A stretch of DNA of 64,000 nucleotides from Polytrichum commune (GCA_950295325.1 OX485806.1:26228001-26292000); one strand, 5' to 3'. Numbered from the stretch's first letter, positions 12,501 to 24,060 are shown. A program made the numbers and translations. The notes: generated by a model from the letters alone, not told the origin.

Positions 12501-14001
12501 CTCTTCTGATTCTCATTCTGAAATCATTTTCACGTGGGATCTGGGCACACATAGGGCAAGTCAGATTTGGGAAAGGCTCTAGTCCCATAGCCATGCGAAC
12601 ACACTTTCTATGCCGAAATGTACCATTGACATGCACAACTAAACCACGAACTTCTACATCGACACGAAGATGTGGTTCCGGATACCATTCAACACCAGAA
12701 TGGGGGTCGTTCAGTAAAGCATTCACAACATAAAAATTACCCCCATATTCAACTGTTGGACCACGATATCCATAGCACATCAAACCAACAAGAATGACCC
12801 TATTGACTACTTCAGGTGTACCTTCAACACTGTTTGATGAAGCCGTCCTAAACCATGTGTGTAGGTCACTTTGATTGGAGTGAGAACTTGCTGTGCTGGA
12901 CCTACTTGGGCGCCCAGCTCGACCCGTCCTCGCTGGTTCCTTCAGGAGTTGCTCTGCTACCTCGACAACCTTCATGTGTTTTGGACCACTGAGGTGATTT
13001 CTAAGATTCACTTCGAGTGTCTTCCGTGGTGGGTAGAGGACCATCATGTCCCTACAGTATGGGCACTTCACTTTGAACCAATAACACCTGGTATCCTCTG
13101 CCCCTAAATTCCCCAAAACTGTGAATTTTTTATGCCCATCTGGTAGAGAAGAGTTCACCCCTTCCAATATCTCAACCCCCTCTGAAATCAACCGTTTATG
13201 ATCCTCTGGAGTTAGGGTAAGAGGCCTTCCATTCTTGGCCTCAGACTGGGGGTGGTCATCGAAATTGACATTCTTGGCAGCACAAAAATTCCGAACGTGG
13301 GCTGTGCTGACAATGTGCGATCTCCTAAAATTGTTGAACAAGTTGTCGATATGTGCTTTGGTGTGATCCTTGCTGCCACCCCCGCAATCCTTTTTGCATT
13401 CCCCGCACCACAACTTCACCACTCCATTGCCATTCAAGTCGAATGTCTTCAACCACCAGTCGTGGTCAGACATGGCGACCTTCTTCAACTCCGCCCTCAA
13501 CTTCTTTGCCCTCTCCAAATATCGATCCATAACCTCAAACGGCAAGAGTTTGGACTTCAGAGGGTTGTGATCTACCTCGGCGGAGTCTGCGCTTCCAGTA
13601 ACCCTCGATGAACCCACGGGCAGGAGAGGTGGATCCACGCCTACGCCTCCGGCTCCGCCTTCATTTTCCAAAGCAGGGGCGGCGTCCACAGTGGTGGAAG
13701 TGAACAACCCCTCTTCAAGTCGACGGCGCTTGTTTCCAGGAAGATCACCTTCGGCGACCTTGATAACATGCACTTCTTTCTCAAACCCGTTCAGGCGCTC
13801 CAACTTCTTGCGCACGCGCCGCTTATCTTCGGCGTCCCAAAAATCAAAAGGCCACTCTAATGCATCGTTCGTTTCTAGTGCAATCCGAAGTGCCTGCAGC
13901 GTCGACGCGCCTCCAATGTTCACCTTCCCAAAGTACTCCGGATCTGCACCCTCCCCCTCCAACGTCCACAGCGTGATCCTATCGGGCGGAATCACAGCCA
14001 T
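9511..14001 (-). pseudogene. P-like DDE transposase, one in-frame stop
   Basis: From the ATG at 14001 one frame runs to 9511 (about 1,495 codons), interrupted once by TAG at 11211-11209. The halves before and after are 930 and 565 codons in the same frame. Residues about 8-80 look like a beta-grasp (ubiquitin/CRN-like) domain. Two Cys/His zinc-binding regions follow: C199-x2-C202 with H228, H235 and C240, and C313-x2-C316 with H336 and H342. CPMC at about 482 is a possible third. The RNase-H-like core shows D698 (AEDETK), D817 (ASDGD), a D864-x2-H867 motif (QDYIHNGKKLLN) and, after the stop, E at about 1059 (SDSCEIFFSKVGG, like the ENFF block of P-element/THAP9 transposases). The C-terminus adds acidic and basic stretches. 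I assign the P-like superfamily from motif order; hAT is the main alternative. The TAG could be a mutation or, less likely, readthrough. Confidence 0.78.
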
Positions 14002-14184
14002 ACCTCAAATCCAAAGCTGGAAGGTACCACTAAAACCCTACAGCAAACCTTAGTCTAAGCTCGCACACCAACTGCAACTTTAGCAATGTTCATTCAAGCA
14101 ACAAAAGAAACCTCAAATACAAACTGCAATGTTAACAATGATAAATCAACAAACACAAGATACCTCACACACAAACTACAAGGT

Positions 14185-14800
14185 TAGCAATGTTCACCTT
14201 CGGCGACAATAAACCAGACAGAACCTAAACCCTTAGCAATGATACTTCAAGAAACACAAAAAATCTGACAGAAGCTTAACCCTCCGCAATGTTCACCTTC
14301 GGCAACAAGAAACCCTTAAACCTAAACCTTAGCAAGTATCATTCAAGAAACCCAAGAAACTTGAAACAAGCTCAACCCTTAGCAATGTTCACCTTCGGCA
14401 ACAAAAAACCCTAAACCCCTATAGCAATGTTCGACTTCGGCGACCCTAAACCCTGAACCTACCTCAACCCTTAGCAATGTTCGACTTCGGCGACCTCAAC
14501 CCTGAACCTACCTAAACCCTTAGCAATGTTCGACTTCGGCGACCTCAACCCTGAACCTACCTCAACCCTTAGCAATGTTCGACTTCGGCGACCTCAACCC
14601 TGAACCTACAGAAACCAATGTTCGACTTCGGCGACCTCACAACTGAACCTACAGAAACCCTTAGCAATGTTCGACTTCGGCGACCTCAACCCTGAACCTA
14701 CAGAAACCCTTAGCGATGTTCACCTTCTGCGACAAGAAACTTGGAACAACCGAAACCCTTAGCAATGTTCACCTTCGGCGACAAGAACCCTGACACAACC
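14185..14800. repeat. 49-bp tandem array upstream of the transposase
   Basis: The core AGCAATGTTCGACTTCGGCG recurs with TCGACTTCGG at 14431, 14481, 14530, 14579, 14622 and 14671. The period is 49 bp with one 43-bp unit. Variants with TTCACCTTCGGC flank the array on both sides. It lies between the transposase start codon and the right end of the transposon, where the promoter would be, so it may carry transposase-binding or promoter sites. Confidence 0.88.
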
Positions 14801-15255
14801 TAAAGCCTTAGAAATGTTCATTTAGGAAACACAAGAAACCTCCCACACAAACTGCAACGTTAGCAAGGTTGTTTCTCGAAACACAACAAACCCTATCAGT
14901 GGTGAAAAAAACTGCAAGACACAGCAAAGCGAGGGAAGATTGAACGTTGGTTGTGGATGAACTGTTGGCCTCTATTTTTCATCCCCCATTATTCATTGAG
15001 GACATTGGATCCCATTAAGACCAGCCTAATTTACTTCCAAACAAATTTAACATCTGCTTTTGTTTTTTGGCAAGCCTATTGTAGATCAAATATTCAGCTA
15101 AAATTTAGTATTATCACCTACCCTTCATTATTTATAAAATTCATAATACCCATTTTGGTGATGCTATTTTACTTCGAAACCCTTTCTAAATTTTAGGACC
15201 AAGGCAATTATAATACCCCTTCATTTGATCGCACGTAAACTAACAAAAATGGGGG

Positions 15256-15279
15256 AGTGCTCCCCCCGGGGAAGGCTGC
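15256..15279 (-). repeat. Right TIR and TSD of the P-like element
   Basis: AGTGCTCCCCCCGGGG occupies 15256-15271 and is the inverted counterpart of the left end. The TSD AAGGCTGC follows at 15272-15279. Confidence 0.82.
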
Positions 15280-15760
15280 AAAGAAAAGCAAATATAAGAA
15301 GAAGGTGGCCATGGAGAACAAATATAAGAGAAAGGCAATAAGGGAAAAAAACCAAACATGATAGAGAGGAATCAAAAAGGTTGAGGGAAAAATGGAAATA
15401 GTAGGTTAAAAAGCCAAATTGTTCACTTGTTGTTTATTAAAGAATGATTAAGTGAGATGAGATCAAGCCATAAACGGTTAAACAAAATCAATGTTAGTAA
15501 TTTTAAAATATTCCAATTGGTAGCGATGGGTTGGTTTCCTATGATGCACATATTTGTTCCCATGAGAAGTATTTGTTTTCATAATTATCAAATTTTGTAT
15601 TATTATTTTCCTTTAGATTAGGCATGAAGTATTCAAACTTACTAAAATTAGGTTTTTTTTTGGGGTCTCCCCGAAGCATGAAGCCGACAATGTAAGATAA
15701 TGTCTAAAGTAGTTGCTTTCATCCACAAAGATGAATGAGTTTTCACTAATGATAATACAT
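15280..15760. other. Intergenic DNA right of the transposon
   Basis: No gene is visible. The sequence just outside the TSD (AAAGCAAATATAAGAAGAAGG) resembles the sequence just outside the left end (AAAGCAAATATGAGAAGAAGG), so the host target was itself a short local repeat. Confidence 0.5.
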
Positions 15761-15769
15761 GAGTCAAGC

Positions 15770-17570
15770 TCCAACATGGTCTTGTTCAAACCTTCTTTGC
15801 AGGCTTGCATAGGTTGCTTGTGCCTCCTTTTTCTATGTGCTATGATTTTCGTGATCATTGGAATTGAAAAGATTATGTATTCATCGTTAAAAACGTGAAT
15901 GTAATGTTTATTGTATTATTTTGCATGGATTTTGATATGTGCAAAGAAATTGGCCCACAACAAATACCTTACAATGTGATTTGTAAGAGTCAAAGACCGG
16001 AATATCGTGTGGCCAAGCTTTGGCATTCTTCTTGTTCAAGCTTTTTCTGCAAGTGGTCATTGAGTTTAAGCCCCCCTTTTTTTTTTACATTAGGGTTTCC
16101 TAATCATTGGAATTAATTGTAATGATGCACTAGACAGACAACTTTGTGAAGCTCCACCTACCACTAACCCTAGGCAAAAAAGTTATTTGGTCAACGTCTG
16201 GGAATAAACTTGTTGTGAGTTTGAAAACAACAATAACTTTATTCTTAGGTTTAGGACAAAATTATCCTTGAAACATAGCAAATCTTTCATTCAATTGGGT
16301 GAGGGAGCACAAGGATTAGTAATTTCATGACAATCAAGACCATTAATCTAGTGTTTTGTAATTCCATGTCTTTTACTTCCTTGGTTTACAAGTTCTATGC
16401 GATTGACCCATGGCAATTAGTACTTCTTGAAAAATGTAATTTATGGTAACCTAATGAATGAGAATGTGTGGCCAAGCTCTGGCCTTCTTCACAAACTTGC
16501 TTAACTTGTGTCCCATGTTTCCACATCCTAGGGTTGCACAATCACTGAAATAAAATTGAAAGGTCCACTGGATCATAGAGACATTATTGATTTATGTTAT
16601 AATAAAATGTCATTTTCATTTGATTTTTTGGTTTTATTCTAGATTGTTGACCTAATATAGCAAACACATAGCATTATGTAATTTGTGAGAATTTCTTTGT
16701 AGCTTTGATAAGCTTGCGTCCCTTGTTTATTGCTCACTAGGGCCCTTTACCATCATTGAATTTAAATTGAAAGGTGCAGTCGATCATTGAGATAAATTTT
16801 AATTATTTTTATTCCATATCTTTTACAATCCTTGGTATATTCTAGGCAGTTGGCCTATAGCAAACACCTAACATTATATAATTTGCGAGAACCTTCTTCA
16901 CAACGTTGAGAAGCTTGTGTCCTCGTATTTATGCTCGTTAGGGTTTCATGATCATCAAAGATTCAATTGAAAAGTGCATGTTGGACAAGGAAGACCATTT
17001 AATATAGTTTTTAATAATTCGATGTCTTTTATTTTCCCTTGGTTTTTTTTCAGTTTCAATCAACTGGCTCGTAGCAAGTACACTAAATAATCCTATTAGT
17101 GTGGGTGGAAAACAAGTGTGAAAATAAATAATGTGGACCACTCTAATTGTCTAGTCGGAGTGGAAATAACGTGGGTCCAAGACCCCGGATCTTCCCCTCA
17201 ATCTCTCCCGAGACTTCCAACCAACACATTGCATAAAGTAAAATAATCACTTTACACTACAAGTAGCATAAATACAAACATTCATCCACATATATCTCCT
17301 TAAAAAACCCACAATAATGTAAAAAAAAGAGATTTTATGTGGGTTCAAATCAACATGGCCCACATTAACTCCATTCACGAGAATTAGTGTGGTCCACACT
17401 AATAGGACTTATTTAGTGTTGTGCCTAATGTAATTTATGTGACCGGAGACCGTGTAGCCACGCAAAGCTTCGGCAGGCAGCTCCTTGTTCAAGCCTTCTT
17501 CGCAGCGTTGCTTACTTAGCTCGCGTCCCCTGTTCCCGCTCGCCTCGCTAGGGTTTCACAGCAAGCCCCA
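15770..17570 (+). repeat. Six diverged copies of a gene 5' end (promoter/leader)
   Basis: A block like CTTGTTCAAGCCTTCTTCGC, then GCTTGTGTCCC, a CTAGGGTTT block and a GATCATTGGAATT block, recurs with heavy decay. Copies lie at about 15770-15870, 16008-16120, 16467-16567, 16690-16785, 16885-16975 and 17453-17570. Between copies a second block recurs (CCATGTCTTTTACTTCCTTGG, then TAGCAAACACCTAACATTAT). The last, GC-richest copy is the leader of the zinc-finger gene whose ATG is at 17610. The array therefore looks like tandem duplication of a promoter/first-exon region, with only the gene-proximal copy kept under selection. Confidence 0.75.
17081..17418. mobile_element. CACTA-ended MITE, 338 bp
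   Basis: The left end CACTAAATAATCCTATTAGT is matched in inverted orientation by ACTAATAGGACTTATTTAGTG at the right end, with one offset base. CACTA/TAGTG ends suggest a CACTA-type non-autonomous element. It interrupts one unit of the promoter-like tandem array, because the neighbouring copies run uninterrupted through the same point. I could not see a clean 3-bp TSD. Confidence 0.65.
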
Positions 17571-17609
17571 TGGCCATGGACCGCCTCCGCTTTCTCGCCA
17601 GGGTTTGCG

Positions 17610-19452
17610 ATGGCAGAGGACGAGAATTCTCTTGACATCGATCAATTGCGGCCACATCATCAGGTGAGCATCAGCTGTACTTCAAATCGGTCGTTTCGCC
17701 GGTAGGTTCGTCAAGTTTGAAGCAACTTGGTGGAGGGAATTGGCACGTAATTACGGAAGCAGCAGGAGAAAGCATCCGTGCACTTTTAAGCTTCTTAAAT
17801 TCTGCTCGAGTTTTTGCAATCGAACGGCACAATTGGTGTGTGGTACGAGCCAATTAGTTAAGAGTTAGAATATTGCAATTGTGCGAGCGTGAGATTCCTC
17901 AGAACGAGTCTTGCAGGTTGGGAATTGTTGACGTGAGGGTTATTATACAGGACTGAAGCTACTTTCTGACTTCCAAGTAAATTGAATCAAGTGAGGAATC
18001 GTCGTTACCTAAGACAACTGGAAGAAGAGAAATGGAGGAATTGACGAAGTCCAAGGAGTAGGATTGGAGGTGACGAGGCTTTGGAGTTTTTGTGAAGCTA
18101 TATGTAGTTATGGTTATGCTGCTCGGGTGAAGTTTACTTGTTTTGGTTGTATCGTTGGCATAGTTCATCATGTTTAGTGTCTCATAGAAATTCCAGGTTG
18201 GTGGAATTTATGAAATGTTACTAGAAATTGTGTTTCACACTTGACGGCGAAGTCCTAGGAGGAGGATTGGAGGTTGCTTGTCAGCAGCGAAGAGTCTATG
18301 GAGTTATTATGAAACTATATGTATTTGTGGTTCTGCTCTTCGGGTGAAGTTTCCGTCGTTTTGGTTTGAATAGTTGGCACTGTTGTCCATGTCCAGTGTC
18401 TTATAAAAAGGCCAGGTTTGTAAAAATTCTGAACTGGTACTAAATTTTGTTTTGTGAGTGATGGCAGTGAGTGAGGCAAAGATGCTCGGCCATGGGGTGA
18501 TTTCCGAGCTTACGGCGAGGCGTCGTGCTCTGAATAAATGCCTCTACTTACGTTTTGTTAGAGTGTGGAGAAACTTGTTTCTATGAAGGTTTCTAGTGGG
18601 GCAGGTCCGGAGTTGTTGTTGCCAACGAGTTCCCTGTCTTTCTCACAGATGGCATCGCGGGGTAGGCCACGCAAGTACCCCCGACATTTGAGCATTAACG
18701 TATTATTCAACAGTCAGCAGTCCAGTGGGTCGGCACAAAGCATCGACATCGAGGGTGCAGAGATTGTTGAAGTGGAGCAACCGCAGCTGAAAAGAGTAAA
18801 GCGAGTCGGCTTTGAAGGTGTTGCAGAAACTGCTGAAGGTGAGCAGCAAGGGCAGCTGAGAAGATTGAAGGATTCGGATAGAGTCGAAAGTGGAGAGATT
18901 GTTGCAATTGAGCAACAACCTCAGCCTCCCAGAGTAAAGGGGGTGGAAAATGAAGAAGGTGTGGAAGTGGTTGGAATTATTGAGCAACCGCAGCCAAAAA
19001 GAGTGAAGAGAGTTTTTAGACATCAATGGAAAGAAGGAAATGATTGGCTGTATAACATTCGTCCTCACAGCGGACCTGGAGAAGGTGTTATGAAATGTAA
19101 AGCATGCGAGGAGGCAGGTTATGAATCAAGGTGGGGGAAGGGAACTGGTTGCACCACAATGCAAAAGTCTGCTGTGAAGGATCATGCACAAAGTGGGGAT
19201 CACAAGAGTGCACTAGCAAGGTGGGAGGCACTTCATTTGCCCCAATCAGGTGCAGGTCAGATCGATCAACATATTCCAAGCACAATTGATCGAGAGCAAG
19301 GTAGAATTGTCGTCACCGTGTTGACATTCTTGATGATTAACTCAGTGTGGAAGGTTGTACCAATCATAGCAAGTAAAGCCTCGTCTGAGATGCACAAAAA
19401 CTTGGTATTACCAAGACTGTCTATAAATATGGAGTTTTGGGTTGTATCTTGA
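17610..19452 (+). CDS. AT-hook and zinc-finger protein, probably transposon-derived
   Basis: My model joins 17610-17663 (18 codons, donor CAG|GTGAGC) to 18562-19452 (acceptor TTGTTAG), in phase, giving about 314 aa. An AT-hook (RGRPRKYP) lies at about residue 51. Four imperfect repeats of about 25 residues follow, each with an acidic stretch and an EQPQ-KRVKRV-like basic block that could act as a nuclear signal. A zinc finger has CKAC (about 197-200) and Hx5H (about 226-232), resembling the N-terminal fingers of hAT-derived ZNF862/C17orf113-like proteins. No transposase core follows, so it is a domesticated N-terminal fragment or a truncated gene. The end is uncertain, since a donor-like GCAAG|GTAGAA near 19301 could remove the last 50 codons. 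A DNA-binding role is inference. Confidence 0.5.
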
Positions 19453-20326
19453 AAACTTACAAGAGTCTATGCTTGACAGATGTTTGATGTTGCCTCTCTC
19501 TTATCTATGCTTGCGTGCAGATCAGTTAGAGGAAGAATTTAACAGTGGACTAGGCTTGAATATGCTGTTGGACACAATTGTGATACCCCTTGCTCTCCTG
19601 TGTGGACTTGGTTCATTCCATCTTGGGCGTTGTCCTATGTGTGTAGACAAGTTGAGGATTTTGCAGTGCTTGCTGGGATAACATGGTGAAACCTAATTTT
19701 TCCATTCAAAATTGTCCATTGAATTATTCGTTAAAGATTTTAATCTCTCATTTGGGAGGAATAGTGGAATGAGTGGAGAATATCATTCATATCTGTTGTA
19801 AATGTTATTTATCTCCAGTGATCTGGTGCACTTAGTTGATAATGGTGAAGTTTGTCTGAGATTGCTGTGAAGTCATGTAGGTGCTACTCATGGGTTGGAA
19901 GGGCCCCCCCTCAAGTTTTCTGCTCAAGAAAGGATGATTTTCCACTGAAGCCAGTGGAAGGTTTATGGTTGTCATTTGTCACAAATATGATAATATCAGT
20001 TTGTAGACAGATAATTCCTGCAGGCTGAAGTACATGGCCTTGAATTTGACTGCATTAGGTGCTGTGAAAATGGAGCACCTTTATTATGGTAAGGTCTGGC
20101 CTGGTCTTCGGCAAGACTGCAGTCAGCCTATACTTCAAAAATTAGAAGTGGAAACACATGAAATATGTGCTGATGTGACAGTTGGGTTCTGGCAATAGAA
20201 TGACTCTTGAGCCTGTAAAGTTATTGCCCTGTTTCCCTAGAATATGTGGTTACTTTTCCTTTCAGGGTTTGTTGGGATTTTGCAGTGTGTCTTCAAGATG
20301 TTGGTGGAGATGATAATGCACATATT

Positions 20327-22212
20327 ATGACAGAGGAGCTGGGCCAGGGGCTAGGGCAGAGTGCAGGAGGGATGAGCCAGCAGTGCCTGGCCTCCTTCAG
20401 TGCAGGCATCAAGCAAATCAATTTGTTGTCAGATTTGACTCTACAAGAGGCTCGCACCTGGGATGAAGGCCTTGCCTCCAGATTTTCCACCACTCCACTC
20501 TCCGATATATTCAAGGTAACCAACACCACACATTCATGCCTGGATGCCTATAGAGTAGATTACCAAAACCCTCAACCTATATTTCCACTGAATATAATTT
20601 AACGTAACTAGAGCTTGATTGACATCCGCCTACATGGATACTTGGCCATTTGGGGATAAGGTGGCTGACATGTGATAGAACTACTTGAGGTTTGAATGGA
20701 AGTTTCTGAAGCAAGTACAATGAGGTTCATACAAGGTGAGGTGTACTTGCTGTAAACTATTAGCCACATTGTAGCAGGTTATAATGTTCTATCCAAGGGA
20801 TACATTGTTTGTTTAAAATCACAGGTTTTTAACCTAGTATGACAAAAATACTCACAGTACTATTGATTGAATGCATTGCAGGGTAAACAAGTTGTCCTCT
20901 TTGGCCTCCCTGTAAGTGCTCTTCACTATCAAAATTTTCTGCTGCATGTCTGATCATATTTAGCCACCTCTATTTGAGAATGTTTTGCTAATAATACAGG
21001 TTAGTAAGGTTGTTGTCTGGTGACTAGAATTCCCAAGTAGAAATGAAATATAGAACCTGTTACAATAGGGAAGAGTCCTTGATAAATGACTCTCCACTTC
21101 TTACCAGTGTTGAATAACATTAGTAACTGTCCCTTGTCCTTAGTATTTTTCTGTGGAAATTTCTCAGGGTGCCTTTACAGGAGTATGTTCTCAAGCCCAT
21201 GTTCCAAGCTTCATCAAGCATTATGACAGATTGAAAGAGAAGGGCGTGGAGTCTATCATTTGCGTTTCAGTGAATGATCCTTACACCATGAATGCCTGGG
21301 CTGAGAGATTGGGTGCCAAGGGGAAGGTAATTGACTTTGAAACATCATGTATTACGTAACACATTATAATCAAACATTCTAACTTAATTCAATTTGACTA
21401 GGTGATGGTGATTGCCTTAACACCCTCGGGTTGAAAAGCACAAGGTCAAGGATCGCATACTTAGATATTGTGAAAACATTATACTATTTGGTTGTAATAG
21501 TTGTCTTTGCAGAAGTTGCACGTCCAAAGACACTGAAAGCTTTCTATATGTCTTAGGTTAAGCAAATACCTGGTCGTTTAGATGCAAACCTTGGCATAAC
21601 TGTGGTGAGCTACACTTGGCATCAGATTGCCAAAAGACTCTAGTTGCTTTATTTGTGTGTTATAGTATGTTAAGAATGTGTAACAGTTGTCTATGATCGC
21701 TGACCCAAAGTGTGCTCCAGATTGAATTTTATGCAGATTTTGATGGGAAATTCAATAAATCTCTTGGCTTGGACCTTGACATGACAGATGTACTTCTTGG
21801 ACCACGCTCTCAACGGTAGCTTTCTGGCACCTATTTTTGACATTCCGTAGGAAATGATGTCTTCTGACTATCGTCATCATACTTTGCTGTCTTCAATTTA
21901 TGTATATACATTTGGCCTTTCAAGATTTGATGCTAGAAGCTTAGTTTCAGAGTGAACAAAATGTTTTGTTTCAGTCCAGAATGTTTTGTGTATTATTGAA
22001 TGAAAACTTTATTGCACTAAAGTCTTCATTGTCAAGTAGTTGGTTTACTGCTTGGATAAGTGAAATTTGAGGAGCCGAATTGACCAAGAGATCATTGTCT
22101 TTGCAGGTATGCAGCTTTTATTGATGATGGGAACATCAAGGTTTTGCATGTGGAGAAGGCTCCTTCAGATTTCAAAGTCTCTGATGCTGAAACCTTATGG
22201 AAATCTCTGTAG
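20327..22212 (+). CDS. PRXIIF: Type II peroxiredoxin, PRXIIF-like (mitochondrial)
   Basis: This is a thiol peroxidase that reduces peroxides using an active-site Cys. Exons are 20327-20515, 20882-20911, 21168-21326, 21721-21815 and 22107-22212, with GT-AG junctions and matching phases, giving 192 aa. The block EARTWDEGLASRFSTTPLSD precedes the fold, then GKQVVLFGLP, GAFTGVCSQ with the peroxidatic Cys, and IICVSVNDP with the second Cys typical of PRXIIF. The ending DFKVSDAETLWKSL also fits this family. The start is uncertain. The frame is open upstream to an acceptor TTTCAG at 20265, so a 5' exon probably exists. The Ser/Arg-rich frame across 17485-17663 joins this acceptor in phase and looks like a mitochondrial presequence, but it has no ATG. 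The zinc-finger ORF would then lie in its intron. Confidence 0.92.
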
Positions 22213-23300
22213 AATAACTTGGTGGAAGTAGGTGAACCTTCACCTCATGTTAAAAAGACGAGCTCAGGACAAGAACCTCTTACACATGTACATGGAAGTT
22301 TACACAACATTAACAATTTAACACGATAGAAAGTTAGCAGTAGATTGAATATGCTATCAACCTGTATGCTGTTCCCCGAGGCCTACCTATTCTTTGTGAC
22401 TTGCACACCCTCCTCTCAAGCCCTTGAATGCAAGGAGGCTGGTAAACAGCACAGCAGAGTTTTTCTGATAAAAACTCTTTACGATTTCCAATGGGGAGTG
22501 TGGACAGTTCTGGTACAGATACTCCCTGTATTCTGTTTATTCCAGTTTTAATGTACATTATATTTCCTGTACCATAGCCTGCGCAAAGATCAAGTCACTG
22601 GAGGTTGATCACTCCTCATCTTATAGAATGGTGAAAGCCTTAACATGGCGGTAATTGCCATATTCTCTGGCAATAATAGGTGTAGGGCCCCAATTGAGGA
22701 TGTTATGAGCTGATTTTCTTCCTTGAGGTTTTCCGAAGTTATCTGACAAATCTGCCCCCATATTTCATATACCGTACATTGTTCCATGATCTGAGAGATC
22801 ATGATTTGCAGAGATGACTCGACAATTTTTTCCTCTTGGGTTAAGAGAGATAGGATGCATGATTTATACGCAGCCTGCTGTCCATGTCTCATATGAAGCT
22901 GAGGTTAGTAGGAAAGAATGAGATACATTATGAATATAGGACTGGCAGAATACAAAGTCAGAGGCACTGAAGGCAGGTTTAATGATATTCCTCAGTCCTC
23001 ATCAAGTCCAATGTATTAGTACCATCTGTCAAATGTTGGATTTTTGCCACACCAATCATTGGTTACAAAATTGCTTTCTGAAGTCACAATGAAGCTTCTT
23101 CAAAGGGTGGACTTTCTTTTAAATGCAAAGCTAGGGCATCCAAGGATCTATAGTGAACAAGTCTTTTCACAAAAGATTGAAATGGGAGAGTTATAAAAAG
23201 ACCTTGTGACGCAGTGACTGCACTCCACAGTTCTTCTACATTGAAGTGTCTCCTTTATCTTGAGATCTGAACACAATTATGCCTCAGCTGCTATCAAGTA
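22213..23300. other. Peroxiredoxin 3' flank, no further gene
   Basis: The first few hundred bases are probably 3' UTR and trailer. The short open frames on both strands have no recognisable domain. Confidence 0.5.
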
Positions 23301-23309
23301 CAGGGTAGA

Positions 23310-23750
23310 CGTGCTTAAGTTGGTTACGGTACTTATCTTAATCGGACACATGTATTTGAATGGTATGTGGTTAGGTGTGGCTCCAAGAACGGATATTAAA
23401 AAGATGTTTTTAAAAGAGAGTAATTTATGTACTCAAAGTAAGATAACCATTCTAGGTTCAATAGTCAACATAATTAAGTGAACCTATATGACCACTCAAT
23501 GAGCACAAGAATCTTCACTTTGCAAATGAATAAGATATTCATATAAGTTCCGAAAATTATGAGGAAAGTGGCTATGGCCTTGCTTTGGATTTACTAACCA
23601 TCTCGTACTAATTATGTGTTTTGTATCCTAGGAGAAGTGGGCTACTTGGAAAAAAATAACCATTAAAGATCCATCTATCTTATGCCGAATAGAATTTTAG
23701 TAAGAAGACCCAATCCAAAATTACAACGTGCTTGAGTTATATGGGGGGGT
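23310..23750 (+). repeat. Dispersed repeat family, longest copy
   Basis: It begins with a CTTATCTTAATCGGACACATG block, then GTGGTTAGGTGTGGCTCCAAG and CTAACCATCTCGTACTAA, and ends near GAGAAGTGGGC. Relatives are at 5210-5395, about 37745-37880, 46455-46535 and 63490-63560, with short matches near 63060. I see no ORF or TIRs. It may be a non-autonomous retroelement or LTR fragment. Confidence 0.65.
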
Positions 23751-24040
23751 GTGTGGGGGGGGGGTCATAAACCTTGACTTAGTCCAATGAGATTGATGGG
23801 GTGAATCAACCACAAACCATAGGAATCATCAACAATCCCAAGTTGGTGTACACACACTATAGAACTTGATGCAAATTGTAGAAGATATCTTTCTATGTTA
23901 TTTTAGTAGTGCCCAGAATGAACACAATGCTCTTGAGATCCTTGTCGTGTAAATAGCGATCGTGTGTCACTGCAGCTCGAGTACCAACCACCACTAACAA
24001 ACAACACTAAAACATAGCAAAGTCACACATAAACAACACA

Positions 24041-24060
24041 CCTCGACATGCCCCCCCTTA
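24041..24060 (-). repeat. Polypurine tract and start of the 3' LTR of the Gypsy element
   Basis: On the minus strand AAGGGGGGGCA is followed by TGTCGAGG, the usual arrangement of a polypurine tract next to an LTR beginning with TG. It lies about 270 bp past the last pol codon. The far end of this LTR is not clear, and I found no matching 5' LTR on the other side. Confidence 0.45.

Larger units (their letters stand above)
6831..15271 (-). mobile_element. 8.4-kb P-like DNA transposon
   Basis: The left end (6831) starts TCGGGGGGAGCACT. The right end, read in reverse complement from 15271, is CCCCGGGGGGAGCACT, so the two share a 13-bp terminal inverted repeat. AAGGCTGC flanks both sides (6823-6830 and 15272-15279); one more matching G would make the duplication 9 bp. 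An 8-bp TSD is normal for the P and hAT superfamilies. On the minus strand the element codes a very large DDE-type transposase (14001-9511) and a second ORF (8558-8049). Tandem arrays lie on both sides of the coding region, and a 25S rRNA fragment sits near the left end. The coding region is intact except for one stop, so the insertion is probably fairly young. Confidence 0.85.

Noticed and set aside
9704-14053. Plus-strand ORFs of up to 149 codons across the transposase
   Set aside because: They are antisense shadows of the long GC-richer transposase frame.
17081-17418. Assignment of this MITE to a full CACTA element
   Set aside because: No 3-bp TSD and no transposase; only the terminal words fit.
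22590-22892. 100-codon minus-strand ORF after the peroxiredoxin
   Set aside because: No domain, no splice partner, and it lies in the probable 3' flank of the plus-strand gene.
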